Origin: Comamonas sp. KCTC 72670
GTDB lineage: Bacteria; Myxococcota; Myxococcia; Myxococcales; Myxococcaceae
NCBI GenBank assembly: GCA_014656495.1
Contig: BNCN01000005.1
Span: forward strand, 496,001 to 560,000
Reading direction: 5' to 3'
Length of the DNA stretch: 64,000 bases
Positions 26,620-35,289 of this stretch are shown here, piece after piece. The notes below the pieces were generated by a model that did no database searches, had not been told where the DNA came from, and saw only the letters and a list, made by a program, of their open reading frames with translations. The translations under genes were made by a program, and so were the position numbers. How positions within the stretch are numbered: position 1 is the first letter of the stretch; each line of letters starts with the position of its first letter.

Positions 26620-27740
26620 GCCGAGGGGCCGTGTTGGCGCTGTTGCTGGTGTCCCTGTCCGCCCAGGCGCAGAAGCCGAGCGACAGCTATCTGCACCTCG
26701 TCGACACGGGCGGCGACATCGCCGGCCGGTGGGACGTGGCGCTCCAGGACCTGGACGAGGTGCTCGGGCTGGACGCGGGCGGAGACGGCGCCATCACCTG
26801 GGGCGAGGTGCTCGCCCGGCAGGCGGACATCCGGCGGTATGTGCTCGGCCGGCTGGTGCTGGGGGCGGACGGACGCCCCTGTGCGCTGGTGGCGCGGGAC
26901 TCCCTGCACATCACCCAGCACTTGGATGGGGCCTACGCGGTGGTGGCGTTCGACGCGCGCTGCGCGGCGCCCATCACACATCTGGACGTGGATTACTCCC
27001 TGCTGTTCGACAGCGACCCACAGCACCGGGGCATCGTCCGCGTCGGCTCGGAGGAGACCGCGCCGCTCATCTTCTCCGCGTCGCAGCACTTCGCGCGGGT
27101 GCGCTTGCGCGGCACCTCGCCGTGGCGGATGACGGGGCACCTGGTGGTGGAGGGGGCGGTGCATGTGATGAGCCGGGTGGACCACCTGCTCTTCCTCGTC
27201 GCGCTGCTGCTGCCCTCGGTGCTGCGGCGAACGCCGGAGGGCGGGTGGGAGGCGGTGTCCGATTTCCGCCGGGCGCTCTGGGACCTGGTGATGGCGGTGT
27301 CCGCCTTCACCGTGGCCCACGCGTTGACGCTGGCCGCGGCCACGGTGGGCTGGGTGTCGCTGCCGCCGCGCTTCACCACCGTCGCCATCGCGCTGAGCCT
27401 GCTGGTGCTGGCGCTCGACAACCTCCGTCCGCTGGGGTGGGGCGTGCGCTGGACGGTGGCCTTCGTGCTGGGGCTGCTGCACGGCTTCGGCTTCGCGTCG
27501 GTGCTGGCGGGGGCGGGGCTGCCGACGGGGCAGCTCACGCTGGCGCTGCTGGGCTTCAACCTGGGCGTGGAGCTGGGGCAGCTCGTCTGGGTGGCCGCGT
27601 TCCTGCCGCTGGCCTTCGCGCTGCGGGGCTCGGTGCTCTACCGCCGCGCGGTGCTGGAGGGCGGCTCGGTGGCCATCGCGCTGCTGGCGAGCTTCTGGCT
27701 GGCGCAGCGCGCCCTGGGGTGGGGCGTGTCGGTTACCTGA
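26616..27740 (+). CDS. HupE/UreJ-family membrane protein with exported N-terminal domain
   Basis: A 374-residue protein. A signal peptide (cleavage about 19, SAQAQK) leads a soluble domain (about 20-180) that contains an EF-hand-like loop at 53-64 (DAGGDGAITWGE). A membrane domain at about 185-370 shows six or seven helices with the HupE/UreJ_2 signatures HVMSRVDHLLFLVALLLP, FTVAHALTLA and LLHGFGFASVL. The family is tied to nickel/cobalt handling in HupE/UreJ, but this larger branch is uncharacterised. The start overlaps the TPR gene's stop. Confidence 0.82.
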   Translation: MSRGAVLALLLVSLSAQAQKPSDSYLHLVDTGGDIAGRWDVALQDLDEVLGLDAGGDGAITWGEVLARQADIRRYVLGRLVLGADGRPCALVARDSLHITQHLDGAYAVVAFDARCAAPITHLDVDYSLLFDSDPQHRGIVRVGSEETAPLIFSASQHFARVRLRGTSPWRMTGHLVVEGAVHVMSRVDHLLFLVALLLPSVLRRTPEGGWEAVSDFRRALWDLVMAVSAFTVAHALTLAAATVGWVSLPPRFTTVAIALSLLVLALDNLRPLGWGVRWTVAFVLGLLHGFGFASVLAGAGLPTGQLTLALLGFNLGVELGQLVWVAAFLPLAFALRGSVLYRRAVLEGGSVAIALLASFWLAQRALGWGVSVT

Positions 27741-27785
27741 CACGCGGGCGGAAGGCGTGCTCCACCCGCGTGCTGGCGCTCCGGG

Positions 27786-28007
27786 CTACACGACGGTGAC
27801 GCGGTACTTCGTCTTGTCCTCCGCCCGGTTGTGGGCCGTGACGGCGGCGACGATGTGGCACACCCAGCCGAGACATCCCCCAGTCCCAATCCAGAAGCCC
27901 GGGGTGATGATGAGCCAGAACAGCCCTCGGAAGAGGTCGCCGTTGTAAATCTGCCCCACGCCGGGGATGAGAAAGGACAACAGGGCTGCGAGAGCGGGAC
28001 GCGACAT
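27786..28007 (-). CDS. Small TM2-like membrane protein
   Basis: A 73-residue protein with two hydrophobic stretches (about 4-22 and 27-57). The motif FLIPGVGQIYNGDLFRG followed by a Gly/Trp/Ile-rich helix is like TM2-domain and related small membrane proteins; a short charged tail follows. It is convergent with the HupE-like gene. The function of the TM2 class in bacteria is unknown. Confidence 0.72.
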   Translation of the reverse strand: MSRPALAALLSFLIPGVGQIYNGDLFRGLFWLIITPGFWIGTGGCLGWVCHIVAAVTAHNRAEDKTKYRVTVV

Positions 28008-28138
28008 GGTTCGGGTGACCTCCTTGTCTTCCCCTACGCGCCAGTTCCGGAGTCATTGCATTTCGCCTATCGGCTCCTGGACGCTTGCCTGACGGTCAAC
28101 CGGGGGGCAGGTGCATTACCAGGGGAGCCCCAGGTAGC

Positions 28139-30676
28139 ATGACGCCCATGGATACCTGCCGGGTCGGCGGGTGGGTATCGGGGGGATGGGTCATCTTCGG
28201 GCTGCTCCGAGCCAGTGTGCATGGAGTCCAAGGCCGGCATCTGGTGGAGATGCTGGGCCTGGTCGTCGTGTATCTCGCGACCGGCGGACTCGGGCAGAAG
28301 GTGGCCATCGTCGGCGACATCAGCCCGGCCTGGCCGCCCGCGGGCGTGGCGCTGGCGGCGCTGGTGGTGCTGGGGGTGTCGCGCTGGCCCGGTGTCTTCG
28401 TGGGGGCCACCGTGCTGGCGCTTCTCGGTGGCGTGCCACCTCTGTCCGCGTGCGGCGTGGGCGTGGGGAGCACCCTGGCGGCGGTGCTGGGCGCGTGGCT
28501 GCTTCGGCGCGTGGGCTTCGACACCTCCCTGGAGCGCATCCGCGACGTCGTCGCGTTGTGCGCGGGGGCGGGGGTGTTGTGCCTGGGCGTGAGCGCCGCG
28601 GTGGGGGCGATGAGCCTCGTGCTGGGAGGGAGCCTCGGCTGGGAGTCCCTGGCGGGGGGCCTGCGCGTGTGGTGGGTGGGGGACCTGATGGGCGTGCTGG
28701 TGGTGGCGCCGCCGCTGATGTTGTTCCGGCGGTGGGAGCGGCCCCGCCGCTTCAGTGAGGCACTGGGACTCGCGGGGCTCACCAGCGTGCTGTGCGGCAC
28801 CGTCTTCTTCATCCCCGACCTGCCGCGCAGCGCGGCGCACGCGGCGACCTTCCTGTTGTTCCCCATGTCCGCCTGGGCGGCGCTGCGCTTCGGCCCCCGA
28901 GGGACGGCGGCGGCCACGTTGTGCATCGCCGTCGCGTCCATCGTGGGCACGGCGCGCGACCACGGGCCCTTCTCCACGGAGGACCTGACGCAGGACCTGC
29001 TGGTGCTGCAGCTCTTCATCGCGGCCAACGCCGTCACCGGCTTGCTGCTGGCCGCGGTGAGCACCGAGCGCCAGCGCGCGGTGGGACAGCTCCAACTGCT
29101 GGCGACCACCGTTCGCGGGGTGCACGAGGGCGTGCTCATCGCGGAGGTGCGTGACGGTGGCGCGCTGCGCACCGTGTTCGCCAACCAGGCGCTGTGTTCG
29201 CTGCTGGGGCACCCATTGGAGGAACTCATCGGCGAGGACCCGTGCACTCTCTACGGCGCGCAGGGGCTGGAGTTCCGCCAGCGGACCCGGCAGTCGTTGC
29301 TGGCGGGAGCGCCGGTGTTCGCGGAGGTGCAGTTGCTGCGCAAGGACGGGGGCCTCGTCTCGAGCGAGGTGCTGCTGTCCCCGGTGCGCGCCTCGGGCGA
29401 GGACGTCACGCACTTCGTGGCGACCCACCGTGACATCTCCGCCACCAAGGAGCTCCAGGCCCGGCTGGTGGCCGCCGAGCGCGTGGCCGCGGTGGGTACG
29501 CTGGCGGCGGGTGTGGGCCATGAAATCAACAACCCACTGGCCTACCTGGTGCTGAACCTGGAGTCCGCCGAGCGAAACCTCACGCAGGGCGGCATGTCCG
29601 GCACACGCGACGCGATGTCCAGCGTGCGCAGCGCACTGGAGGGGGCCGAGCGCATCCGCCTCATCGTCCGAGACCTGCAGGTGTTCAGCCGTCAGGGCAA
29701 CCAGGACCGGGGGCTGGTGGACCTCAACGCGCTGGTGCCGCCCGCGGTGCGCATCATCAGCCACGCGCTGCGCCACCGCGCCCGGTTGGTGGAGGAGTTC
29801 GGTCCGGTGCCGCGTGTGTCGGGCAGCGAGGCGCGGCTGGGGCAGGTGCTGCTCAACCTGCTGGTGAACGCGATGCAGGCGATTCCGGAGGGCAACCCGT
29901 CGTTGAATGAGGTGCGCGTGCGCACCAGCACGGACGCCACGGGATGGGCCCGGGTGGACGTGGTGGACAGCGGCGCGGGGATTCCCGCGCACGTGCTGCC
30001 GCGCATCTTCGAGGCCTTCTACACCACCAAGTCCCGCGACGAAGGCACCGGGCTGGGGCTCGCCATCTGCCAGCAAATCGTCCGCTCGCATGGGGGCGAG
30101 CTGGAGGTGCGCAGCGAGCCGGGGCGTGGCTCCGTCTTCAGCGTGCTCCTTCCGCCCGCGCGGGTCCAGGTGGCGACGCCGCCTCGGCCGCTCCCTCGCG
30201 TGCACGCGCCGCCGGTCCCCAAGGCCCGGCGGGGCCGGGTGTTGGTGGTGGATGACGAGCCACGCCTGGCTCAGTCGATGCGGCTGCTGTTGGAGCCGTA
30301 CCATGACGTGGTCACCACCACGCGCGGCGGCGAGGCGCTGGCGCTGGTGGACGCGGGCCACCGCTTCGACGTCATCCTGTGTGATTTGCAGATGCCGGAG
30401 ACGGATGGGGCCGCCGTCTACCAGCACCTGTGCGCGCACGCGCCGGACCAGGCCTCGCGGATGGTGTTCATCTCGGGCGGCGCGTACACGCCCGAGTCAC
30501 GCGCGTTCATCGACTCGGTGCCCACGCGGGTGTTGGAGAAGCCCGTGCGCCCGGACGTGTTGATGGGCACGGTGGATGCCGCGATGGCGGCCGCGCAAGC
30601 GCTGGTGTCCGACGTGAGCTCGGATGGCGTGGTGGCGGAGCCCGCGGTGGCCTCGGTGAGCGGCACGCGGCACTGA
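28139..30676 (+). CDS. MASE1-PAS hybrid histidine kinase with C-terminal receiver
   Basis: An 845-residue membrane sensor. A MASE1-type integral domain of about eight helices covers residues about 15-300, with the hallmark SPAWPPAGVALAALVV loop. A PAS domain lies at about 320-435. HisKA has His461 (GVGHEINNPLAYL). The HATPase domain shows NLLVNAMQAI, DSGAGIP and DEGTGLGLAI. A receiver domain at about 698-820 has the phospho-acceptor Asp749 in VILCDLQMPETDG. MASE1 ligands are unknown. Alternative start ATG three codons later (28148). Confidence 0.9.
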   Translation: MTPMDTCRVGGWVSGGWVIFGLLRASVHGVQGRHLVEMLGLVVVYLATGGLGQKVAIVGDISPAWPPAGVALAALVVLGVSRWPGVFVGATVLALLGGVPPLSACGVGVGSTLAAVLGAWLLRRVGFDTSLERIRDVVALCAGAGVLCLGVSAAVGAMSLVLGGSLGWESLAGGLRVWWVGDLMGVLVVAPPLMLFRRWERPRRFSEALGLAGLTSVLCGTVFFIPDLPRSAAHAATFLLFPMSAWAALRFGPRGTAAATLCIAVASIVGTARDHGPFSTEDLTQDLLVLQLFIAANAVTGLLLAAVSTERQRAVGQLQLLATTVRGVHEGVLIAEVRDGGALRTVFANQALCSLLGHPLEELIGEDPCTLYGAQGLEFRQRTRQSLLAGAPVFAEVQLLRKDGGLVSSEVLLSPVRASGEDVTHFVATHRDISATKELQARLVAAERVAAVGTLAAGVGHEINNPLAYLVLNLESAERNLTQGGMSGTRDAMSSVRSALEGAERIRLIVRDLQVFSRQGNQDRGLVDLNALVPPAVRIISHALRHRARLVEEFGPVPRVSGSEARLGQVLLNLLVNAMQAIPEGNPSLNEVRVRTSTDATGWARVDVVDSGAGIPAHVLPRIFEAFYTTKSRDEGTGLGLAICQQIVRSHGGELEVRSEPGRGSVFSVLLPPARVQVATPPRPLPRVHAPPVPKARRGRVLVVDDEPRLAQSMRLLLEPYHDVVTTTRGGEALALVDAGHRFDVILCDLQMPETDGAAVYQHLCAHAPDQASRMVFISGGAYTPESRAFIDSVPTRVLEKPVRPDVLMGTVDAAMAAAQALVSDVSSDGVVAEPAVASVSGTRH

Positions 30677-30710
30677 GGCGCGGACGCTCAGGCGCCGGTG
30701 CGTCCGCGCC
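30677..30710. terminator. G+C-rich hairpin between converging genes, possible bidirectional terminator
   Basis: GGCGCGGACGC (30677-30687) pairs perfectly with GCGTCCGCGCC (30700-30710) around a 12-base loop, starting right after the hybrid kinase stop. The gene on the other strand converges toward it. No T-run flanks it on either side, so if it terminates it may need a factor. Confidence 0.4.
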
Positions 30711-30793
30711 CGGCGCACCCGCACGCTCAGGCATGGGGGCTTGCGCCGATGGACTCGCGGCAGCGTCCGAGCCCCTCCCGTCCGCGTGCATGT

Positions 30794-31804
30794 TCAGGCC
30801 GAGGGGACCTGCTGCTTCGGAGGGCCCTCGGGGACATCCACGCGCGCCAGCGCATCCCGGATGGCCGCGCACAACGCGGCGCGCTCCGTGAAGAGCGCGG
30901 ACACGTGCCCGGCATCCACCCAGCGCAGCTCGCTGCCGGGCCAGTGCGCGTGGAGCGCCCGGGTCTCCTCGCCGGGCACGAAGCCGTCGCGCAGGCAGGC
31001 GAGCAGGACGGCCGCGCCAGGCTGCGCCGGCGGCGGGAAGCGGGTGAGGTTCGCCAGGTCAAAGATGCGCCCCAGCCGGAGCCGCGCCTGCGCCGCATCC
31101 CCGCGAGGACCGTCCAGCAGCGCGAAGGCGATGGACCAGGACAGCAGCCCCTGGGTGAACACGGGCACGGGGGACGCCCCCGCCGCCAGCGCCGCCACCG
31201 CGAGCGGCTCCGGGACGACCGCCGCGGTGAGCGCCGCCATGTACCCGCCCATGCTGTAGCCCGCGACGCCCAGCCGCGACGTGCCGGAGGCCCGCAGCCA
31301 GTCCAGCAGCCCGCGGGCCTCCTCCACCATGCCCAGGTTCATCAACACGTGGTCGCTGACGGTGCGCAGCGCGCCGCCCTTCTGCCCCAAGGGACGGCGC
31401 AGGCCGTAATAGGGGTTCTCCAGCAGGAACAGGTCGATGCCCTCCCGCGCGAGCGGCGCATAGAGGCGCTCGCGCAACGCGAAGCCCTCCTCGCGGGACG
31501 AGGCCAGGACGACGCACGCGCCGCGAGGCCGCCCCTTCCCGTTGCTCAGCCACCGCACGTGGGCCGTCTGCGCCGCCGCGTCCAGCCCGGCCAGGGGCGA
31601 GAGGAAGGTGCCATCCCGGACCTGGAGTCCCCGCTGAAGCTGGGGCTCGCCCCACGCCGGCGTGATGGGGGCGGGCGCGTGCTGGAAGGGCGCCGCCACC
31701 GCCACGTCCTCGAGGAACTGCTCGTTGCCCCAGCCCTGGGAGAAGAGCCGGCTGCGGCGGGACAGGCCCGCGAAGAGGAAGTCCACCAGATGGGTTCGGG
31801 ACAC
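30794..31804 (-). CDS. Alpha/beta hydrolase of the ABHD18 type
   Basis: A 336-residue protein from a GTG start, with AGGA seven bases ahead. It has the DUF2048/ABHD18 layout: an N-terminal segment FLFAGLSRRSRLFSQGW, then WLSNGKGRPRGACVVLASS, IDLFLLENPYYGLRRP, and the nucleophile elbow AGYSMGGYMAAL with Ser. The late His is in VDAGHVSALF. Substrates of this branch are unknown. It is convergent with the hybrid kinase and divergent from the next gene. Confidence 0.8.
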   Translation of the reverse strand: MSRTHLVDFLFAGLSRRSRLFSQGWGNEQFLEDVAVAAPFQHAPAPITPAWGEPQLQRGLQVRDGTFLSPLAGLDAAAQTAHVRWLSNGKGRPRGACVVLASSREEGFALRERLYAPLAREGIDLFLLENPYYGLRRPLGQKGGALRTVSDHVLMNLGMVEEARGLLDWLRASGTSRLGVAGYSMGGYMAALTAAVVPEPLAVAALAAGASPVPVFTQGLLSWSIAFALLDGPRGDAAQARLRLGRIFDLANLTRFPPPAQPGAAVLLACLRDGFVPGEETRALHAHWPGSELRWVDAGHVSALFTERAALCAAIRDALARVDVPEGPPKQQVPSA

Positions 31805-31843
31805 GCCTCCATCCTATGGCGCGCCCCTTGGCGTTCCGGCTAT

Positions 31844-31861
31844 TTTAATCACATGATTAAA
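31844..31861. promoter_or_regulatory. AT-rich palindrome overlapping a start codon
   Basis: TTTAATCACATGATTAAA is a perfect seven-base inverted repeat (TTTAATC/GATTAAA) around ACAT, at 31844-31861. It overlaps the ATG (31853) of the next gene. In a 70% G+C setting an 18-base element of this kind looks like an operator or a translation-control hairpin. Confidence 0.5.
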
Positions 31862-32446
31862 TCATTGGATTCGTTGGCGGGAATGCTTCAGGCGTTGCCT
31901 CGCGTCGGCACCTGGTTCCAGGAGGGCGACATCCAGCCCGAGGAGGTCCGGGCCTTCTGGCGGCACATGCAGCGGTGTTTCCAGACCGACGCCGCCCAGC
32001 TCGCTGGCTCGCTGGGCGGCGGCCCGTGCCGCGCGAGCCCGTGCCTCCAGCTCCCCTTCGAGGTGGGCGTGCCTCGGGCGGGGTGGGACCTGTGGCGTCA
32101 GGTGGTCGCATGCGTGCACGCGCACCAACACGTCCTCCTGGACGCGGCGGATGGGCCGTCCGCCGCTCGGACCCGGCACGAGGTGGAGGCGCTGCGGAGC
32201 GACCTGGAGCTCCATTTCTGGCGCCGCGGCACGACGCCGTCGCCTTGGCGTCTGGCCTCGCACCTGCGCGCGCCGGGCTGTCGTTCGGAGGACATCACCT
32301 GGGCCGCACACACGCTCGCGCTGGCCTCGGCGTCCATCCGGCAGGGGGCGGTGGAGAACGAGGCCTCGCACGTGGCCCTCCAGTGGTTGGAGGCGCACGT
32401 ACCGCGGCTGCGATGGGACAAGGCGTATCATCCCAGTGCCCGTTAG
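31853..32446 (+). CDS. Hypothetical soluble protein
   Basis: A 197-residue protein starting MIKSLDSLAGMLQAL. It is predicted to be mainly helical and has no signal peptide or membrane span. A Cys-containing loop (GGGPCRASPCLQLPFEVG) lies in the middle, and Trp/His-rich helices follow (WDLWRQVVACVHAHQHVLL, ELHFWRRGTT). I do not recognise a family. The ATG sits inside an AT-rich palindrome, suggesting autoregulation. It precedes the Lon-N protein with a gap of 46 bases. Confidence 0.6.
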   Translation: MIKSLDSLAGMLQALPRVGTWFQEGDIQPEEVRAFWRHMQRCFQTDAAQLAGSLGGGPCRASPCLQLPFEVGVPRAGWDLWRQVVACVHAHQHVLLDAADGPSAARTRHEVEALRSDLELHFWRRGTTPSPWRLASHLRAPGCRSEDITWAAHTLALASASIRQGAVENEASHVALQWLEAHVPRLRWDKAYHPSAR

Positions 32447-32492
32447 GAATGCAGGCGGGGGGCGCCGGGCTTATCACTTCAAGGTGCCCCCC

Positions 32493-33149
32493 ATGACCGC
32501 TCAAGAACGCATCGAGCGTGCCGCCAGCGCGCTGAAGGTCTTCCCCCTCCCGTCGGCGGTGCTGTTCCCGCACACCGTCATCCCGCTGCACATCTTCGAG
32601 CCACGCTACCGGGCGCTGGTCCGGGATGCGCTGGCGGGAGACCGCATCCTCGCGCTGTCCCAGTTGGAGCCGGGCTGGGAGGGTGACTACGGGGGCCGTC
32701 CACCCATGCAGCCCATGATGTGCGCGGGCGTCATCGTCTGGGACGAACAGGTGGAGGAGGGCCGCTACAACATCCTGCTCCAGGGCGTCTGCCGCGTCCG
32801 CATGGCGTCCGAGCTGACAGGGGACAAGGCGTACCGCGAGGTCCAGGCGGAGGCGCTGCCGGACTTCCCCTACGAGGGCCCGGAGGAGGAGCAGCTGCGG
32901 CAGGCCGTCTTCGAACTCGCCGGCCGCGTGCCGCCGTCCTTCGCGGAGAACCTGCTGCCGGTGGCAGCGCGGGCGCAGGGCGGCATGCTCGCGGACGTGG
33001 TGGCCTCCGCCGTCATTCCGGAGCCCGAGCGGCGGCAGGCGCTGCTGGCGGAGCTGGACGTGAGGCGGCGCCTGGAGGGCGTCCTGGAGGACGTGGGGGC
33101 GCTCATCGGCAGGCTTCAGCCGCTGCGGCCCACGGGCCCCCTGAACTGA
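32493..33149 (+). CDS. Stand-alone Lon N-terminal (LON substrate-binding) domain protein
   Basis: A 218-residue protein consisting of the Lon protease N-terminal domain without ATPase or protease parts. The signatures are VFPLPSAVLFPHTVIPLHIFEPRYRALV (in two parts), a beta-rich region with GVCRVRMASEL and EVQAEALPDFPYEGPE, and a helical C-terminus. Such single-domain proteins are common and likely bind damaged or unfolded chains, but no enzymatic role is known. Confidence 0.88.
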   Translation: MTAQERIERAASALKVFPLPSAVLFPHTVIPLHIFEPRYRALVRDALAGDRILALSQLEPGWEGDYGGRPPMQPMMCAGVIVWDEQVEEGRYNILLQGVCRVRMASELTGDKAYREVQAEALPDFPYEGPEEEQLRQAVFELAGRVPPSFAENLLPVAARAQGGMLADVVASAVIPEPERRQALLAELDVRRRLEGVLEDVGALIGRLQPLRPTGPLN

Positions 33150-33231
33150 GGCGGGTTGCGCTTGCCTTGCGCGACGGGCCGCGCATTGCTGCGCCCCGGA
33201 CGCGGCATCGAAAGGGACGGGAGCGACAACC

Positions 33232-35124
33232 ATGCGGCTCGTGAAGCTCGGGCTTGCCAGCGTGAACACCACCGTGGGCGCCTTCACGCGGAACACGGAC
33301 AAGGCGCTGGCGCTGGCGGGGAAGATGGCTGCGGACGGCGTCACGGTGGGCGTCTTCCAGGAGCAGGTCATCGCCGGCTACCCGGCCGAGGACATGGTGC
33401 AGTGGCAGGGCTTCATGGACCGCCAGTGGCCGGAGCTGGAGCGCTTCGCGCGGGAGACGGCGTCGCTGTCCACCGTCTTCGTCGTGGGCGTGGGCATCGC
33501 GCACCAGGGCCTGCGCCTCAACTGCGCGGCGGTGGTGGCGGGCGGCCAGATTCTGGGCCTGGTCCCCAAGGAGAAGCTGCCCACCTACAGCGTCTTCTAC
33601 GAGGCGCGCACCTTCGGCCGGGGCCAGCCGGGCATGGCGGAGGTCCACCGCGGCGTGCCGCTGGGGGACTACCTGTTCCGCTTCGACTTCGGCGTGGTGT
33701 CGCCGGAGGTCTGCGAGGACATCTGGAGCGCGGACGGCCCCATGCGCCGGCGCACGTACTCCGGCGCGGAGCTGGTGGTGAACCTGTCCGCGTCGCCCTT
33801 CCGGCTGGGCTTCGTGGAGACGCGGCGCGAGCTCATCGCCACGCGCGCGGCGGACCACCAGTGCACCATCGCCTACTGCAACGCGGTGGGCAGCAACGAC
33901 GGCCTCATCTTCGACGGCGGCGGCTTCCTCAACCAGAACGGGCGCCACGTCATGGAGACGCCGCGCTTCCAGGAGGGCTACGCGGCGGCGGTGGTGGACC
34001 TGGACCGCACCCTGCGCCTGCGCGCGGAGGCCACCACGTGGCGCGTGGACCGTGAGGCCTGGCTCGCGAGCGGAGGCCAGGCCGTGCCGGTGCTGGACTG
34101 CACCGCGTCCGTGCGGACGCAGCGGGAGTCGCTGACGTACCCGGTGCCCGCGCACCGCAGCTTCTTCCTGCCGTCGCCGGACACGCGGCGCGGCGCTCGC
34201 GAGGCGCTGTGCGAGGACATCCTGGACGCGCTCTCGCTGGGCGTGGGCGACTACTTCGAGAAGACGCGCGCCTTCAAGGTGCTGGGCATCGCGCTGTCGG
34301 GCGGGCGGGACTCGCTGCTGACGCTGCTCATCGCGCACCGGTACGCGAAGCGGGCGCGGCCGGAGAACCCGGGCTCGCTCATCCACGCGTTCTACATGCC
34401 CAGCCGCTTCTCCAGCGACGCCACGCGCGACGCGGCGGAGACGATTGCGCGCGAGCTGGGCGTGGCCTTCCAGGTGGTGTCCATCGACGAGGCCTTCGAG
34501 CGCGAGCGCGCCGTGGCCCGGACGATGCTGGGAGGCCAGGACGTCACGCCGATTACCGAGCAGAACATCCAGGCCCGCCTGCGCGCGCAGCGCATGTGGA
34601 ACTGGAGCAACTCCTGCGGCGGCCTGTTCCTCCAGACGGGCAACATGAGCGAGAAGTCCGTGGGCTACACGACCATTGGCGGTGACCTCATGGGCGCGCT
34701 GGCCGTCATCGCCAACGTCCCGAAGACGGTGGTGATGTACCTGCTCGACTACCTCCAGGACGTCACGGGCTACGAGGGCATCCGCAAGGTGCTCGCCAAG
34801 CCCGCGGGGCCGGAGCTGGCGCATGACCAGGTGGGCGAGGACGAGCTGATGCCGTTCCCCATCCTGGACGCGTGCTTCTACCTGTACGGCAGCGAGAAGC
34901 TGACGCCCGCTGAAATCCTCCAGGCCCTCACCGCCATGTTCCCGGAGGTGGAGGCCGCGCGGCTCGGCGGTTACGTGGAGAAGTTCGTCCGCCTCTTCCA
35001 GCAGTCCATCTACAAGTGGGTGCAGTCGCCGCTGTCGCTGCACATCGGCAACCTGGACCTGGACCGGGAGCGCGCGCTCCAACTGCCCGTCGTCACCGGC
35101 ACGGAGTGGATGCGCCCGGGGTAG
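33232..35124 (+). CDS. nadE: Glutamine-dependent NAD+ synthetase
   Basis: A 630-residue two-domain enzyme. The N-terminal nitrilase-type glutaminase (about 1-290) shows the Glu44-Lys113-Cys161 set (FQEQVIAGYPAED, VPKEKLPTYSVF, VSPEVCEDIW). The C-terminal synthetase (about 320-620) has the ATP-pyrophosphatase loop LSGGRDSLLTL and the downstream TGNMSEKSVGYTTIGGDLMG stretch (first part GNMSE). It aminates nicotinate adenine dinucleotide to NAD+ using glutamine. The last part resembles the long NadE of actinobacteria. It is likely essential. Confidence 0.94.
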   Translation: MRLVKLGLASVNTTVGAFTRNTDKALALAGKMAADGVTVGVFQEQVIAGYPAEDMVQWQGFMDRQWPELERFARETASLSTVFVVGVGIAHQGLRLNCAAVVAGGQILGLVPKEKLPTYSVFYEARTFGRGQPGMAEVHRGVPLGDYLFRFDFGVVSPEVCEDIWSADGPMRRRTYSGAELVVNLSASPFRLGFVETRRELIATRAADHQCTIAYCNAVGSNDGLIFDGGGFLNQNGRHVMETPRFQEGYAAAVVDLDRTLRLRAEATTWRVDREAWLASGGQAVPVLDCTASVRTQRESLTYPVPAHRSFFLPSPDTRRGAREALCEDILDALSLGVGDYFEKTRAFKVLGIALSGGRDSLLTLLIAHRYAKRARPENPGSLIHAFYMPSRFSSDATRDAAETIARELGVAFQVVSIDEAFERERAVARTMLGGQDVTPITEQNIQARLRAQRMWNWSNSCGGLFLQTGNMSEKSVGYTTIGGDLMGALAVIANVPKTVVMYLLDYLQDVTGYEGIRKVLAKPAGPELAHDQVGEDELMPFPILDACFYLYGSEKLTPAEILQALTAMFPEVEAARLGGYVEKFVRLFQQSIYKWVQSPLSLHIGNLDLDRERALQLPVVTGTEWMRPG

Positions 35125-35138
35125 CACGCCGACATCCG

Positions 35139-35165
35139 CTGCCCATACCGCAGAGGTGTGGGCAG
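35139..35165 (+). terminator. Hairpin after nadE, possible terminator
   Basis: CTGCCCATACC (35139-35149) pairs with GGTGTGGGCAG (35155-35165), an 11-base-pair stem with one G-U pair and a five-base loop, 14 bases after the nadE stop. The tail is TCCTCC rather than a run of T, so strength is uncertain. Confidence 0.5.
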
Positions 35166-35289
35166 TCCTCCACGCCCGGCGGGCTGCTTCCCAGGCAATT
35201 ACCCTGAAGGGTGATCGCCGTTGCCGCGCCTTGCCGGACGTCGGGTGGGAAACAACCTTCATGTCTGCCACTCGACGATGGAGGCATGG

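Noticed and set aside
28067..30439. Reverse-strand open frame of 790 codons opposite the MASE1 hybrid kinase
   Set aside because: No domain or start context; the forward frame carries the kinase and receiver motifs.
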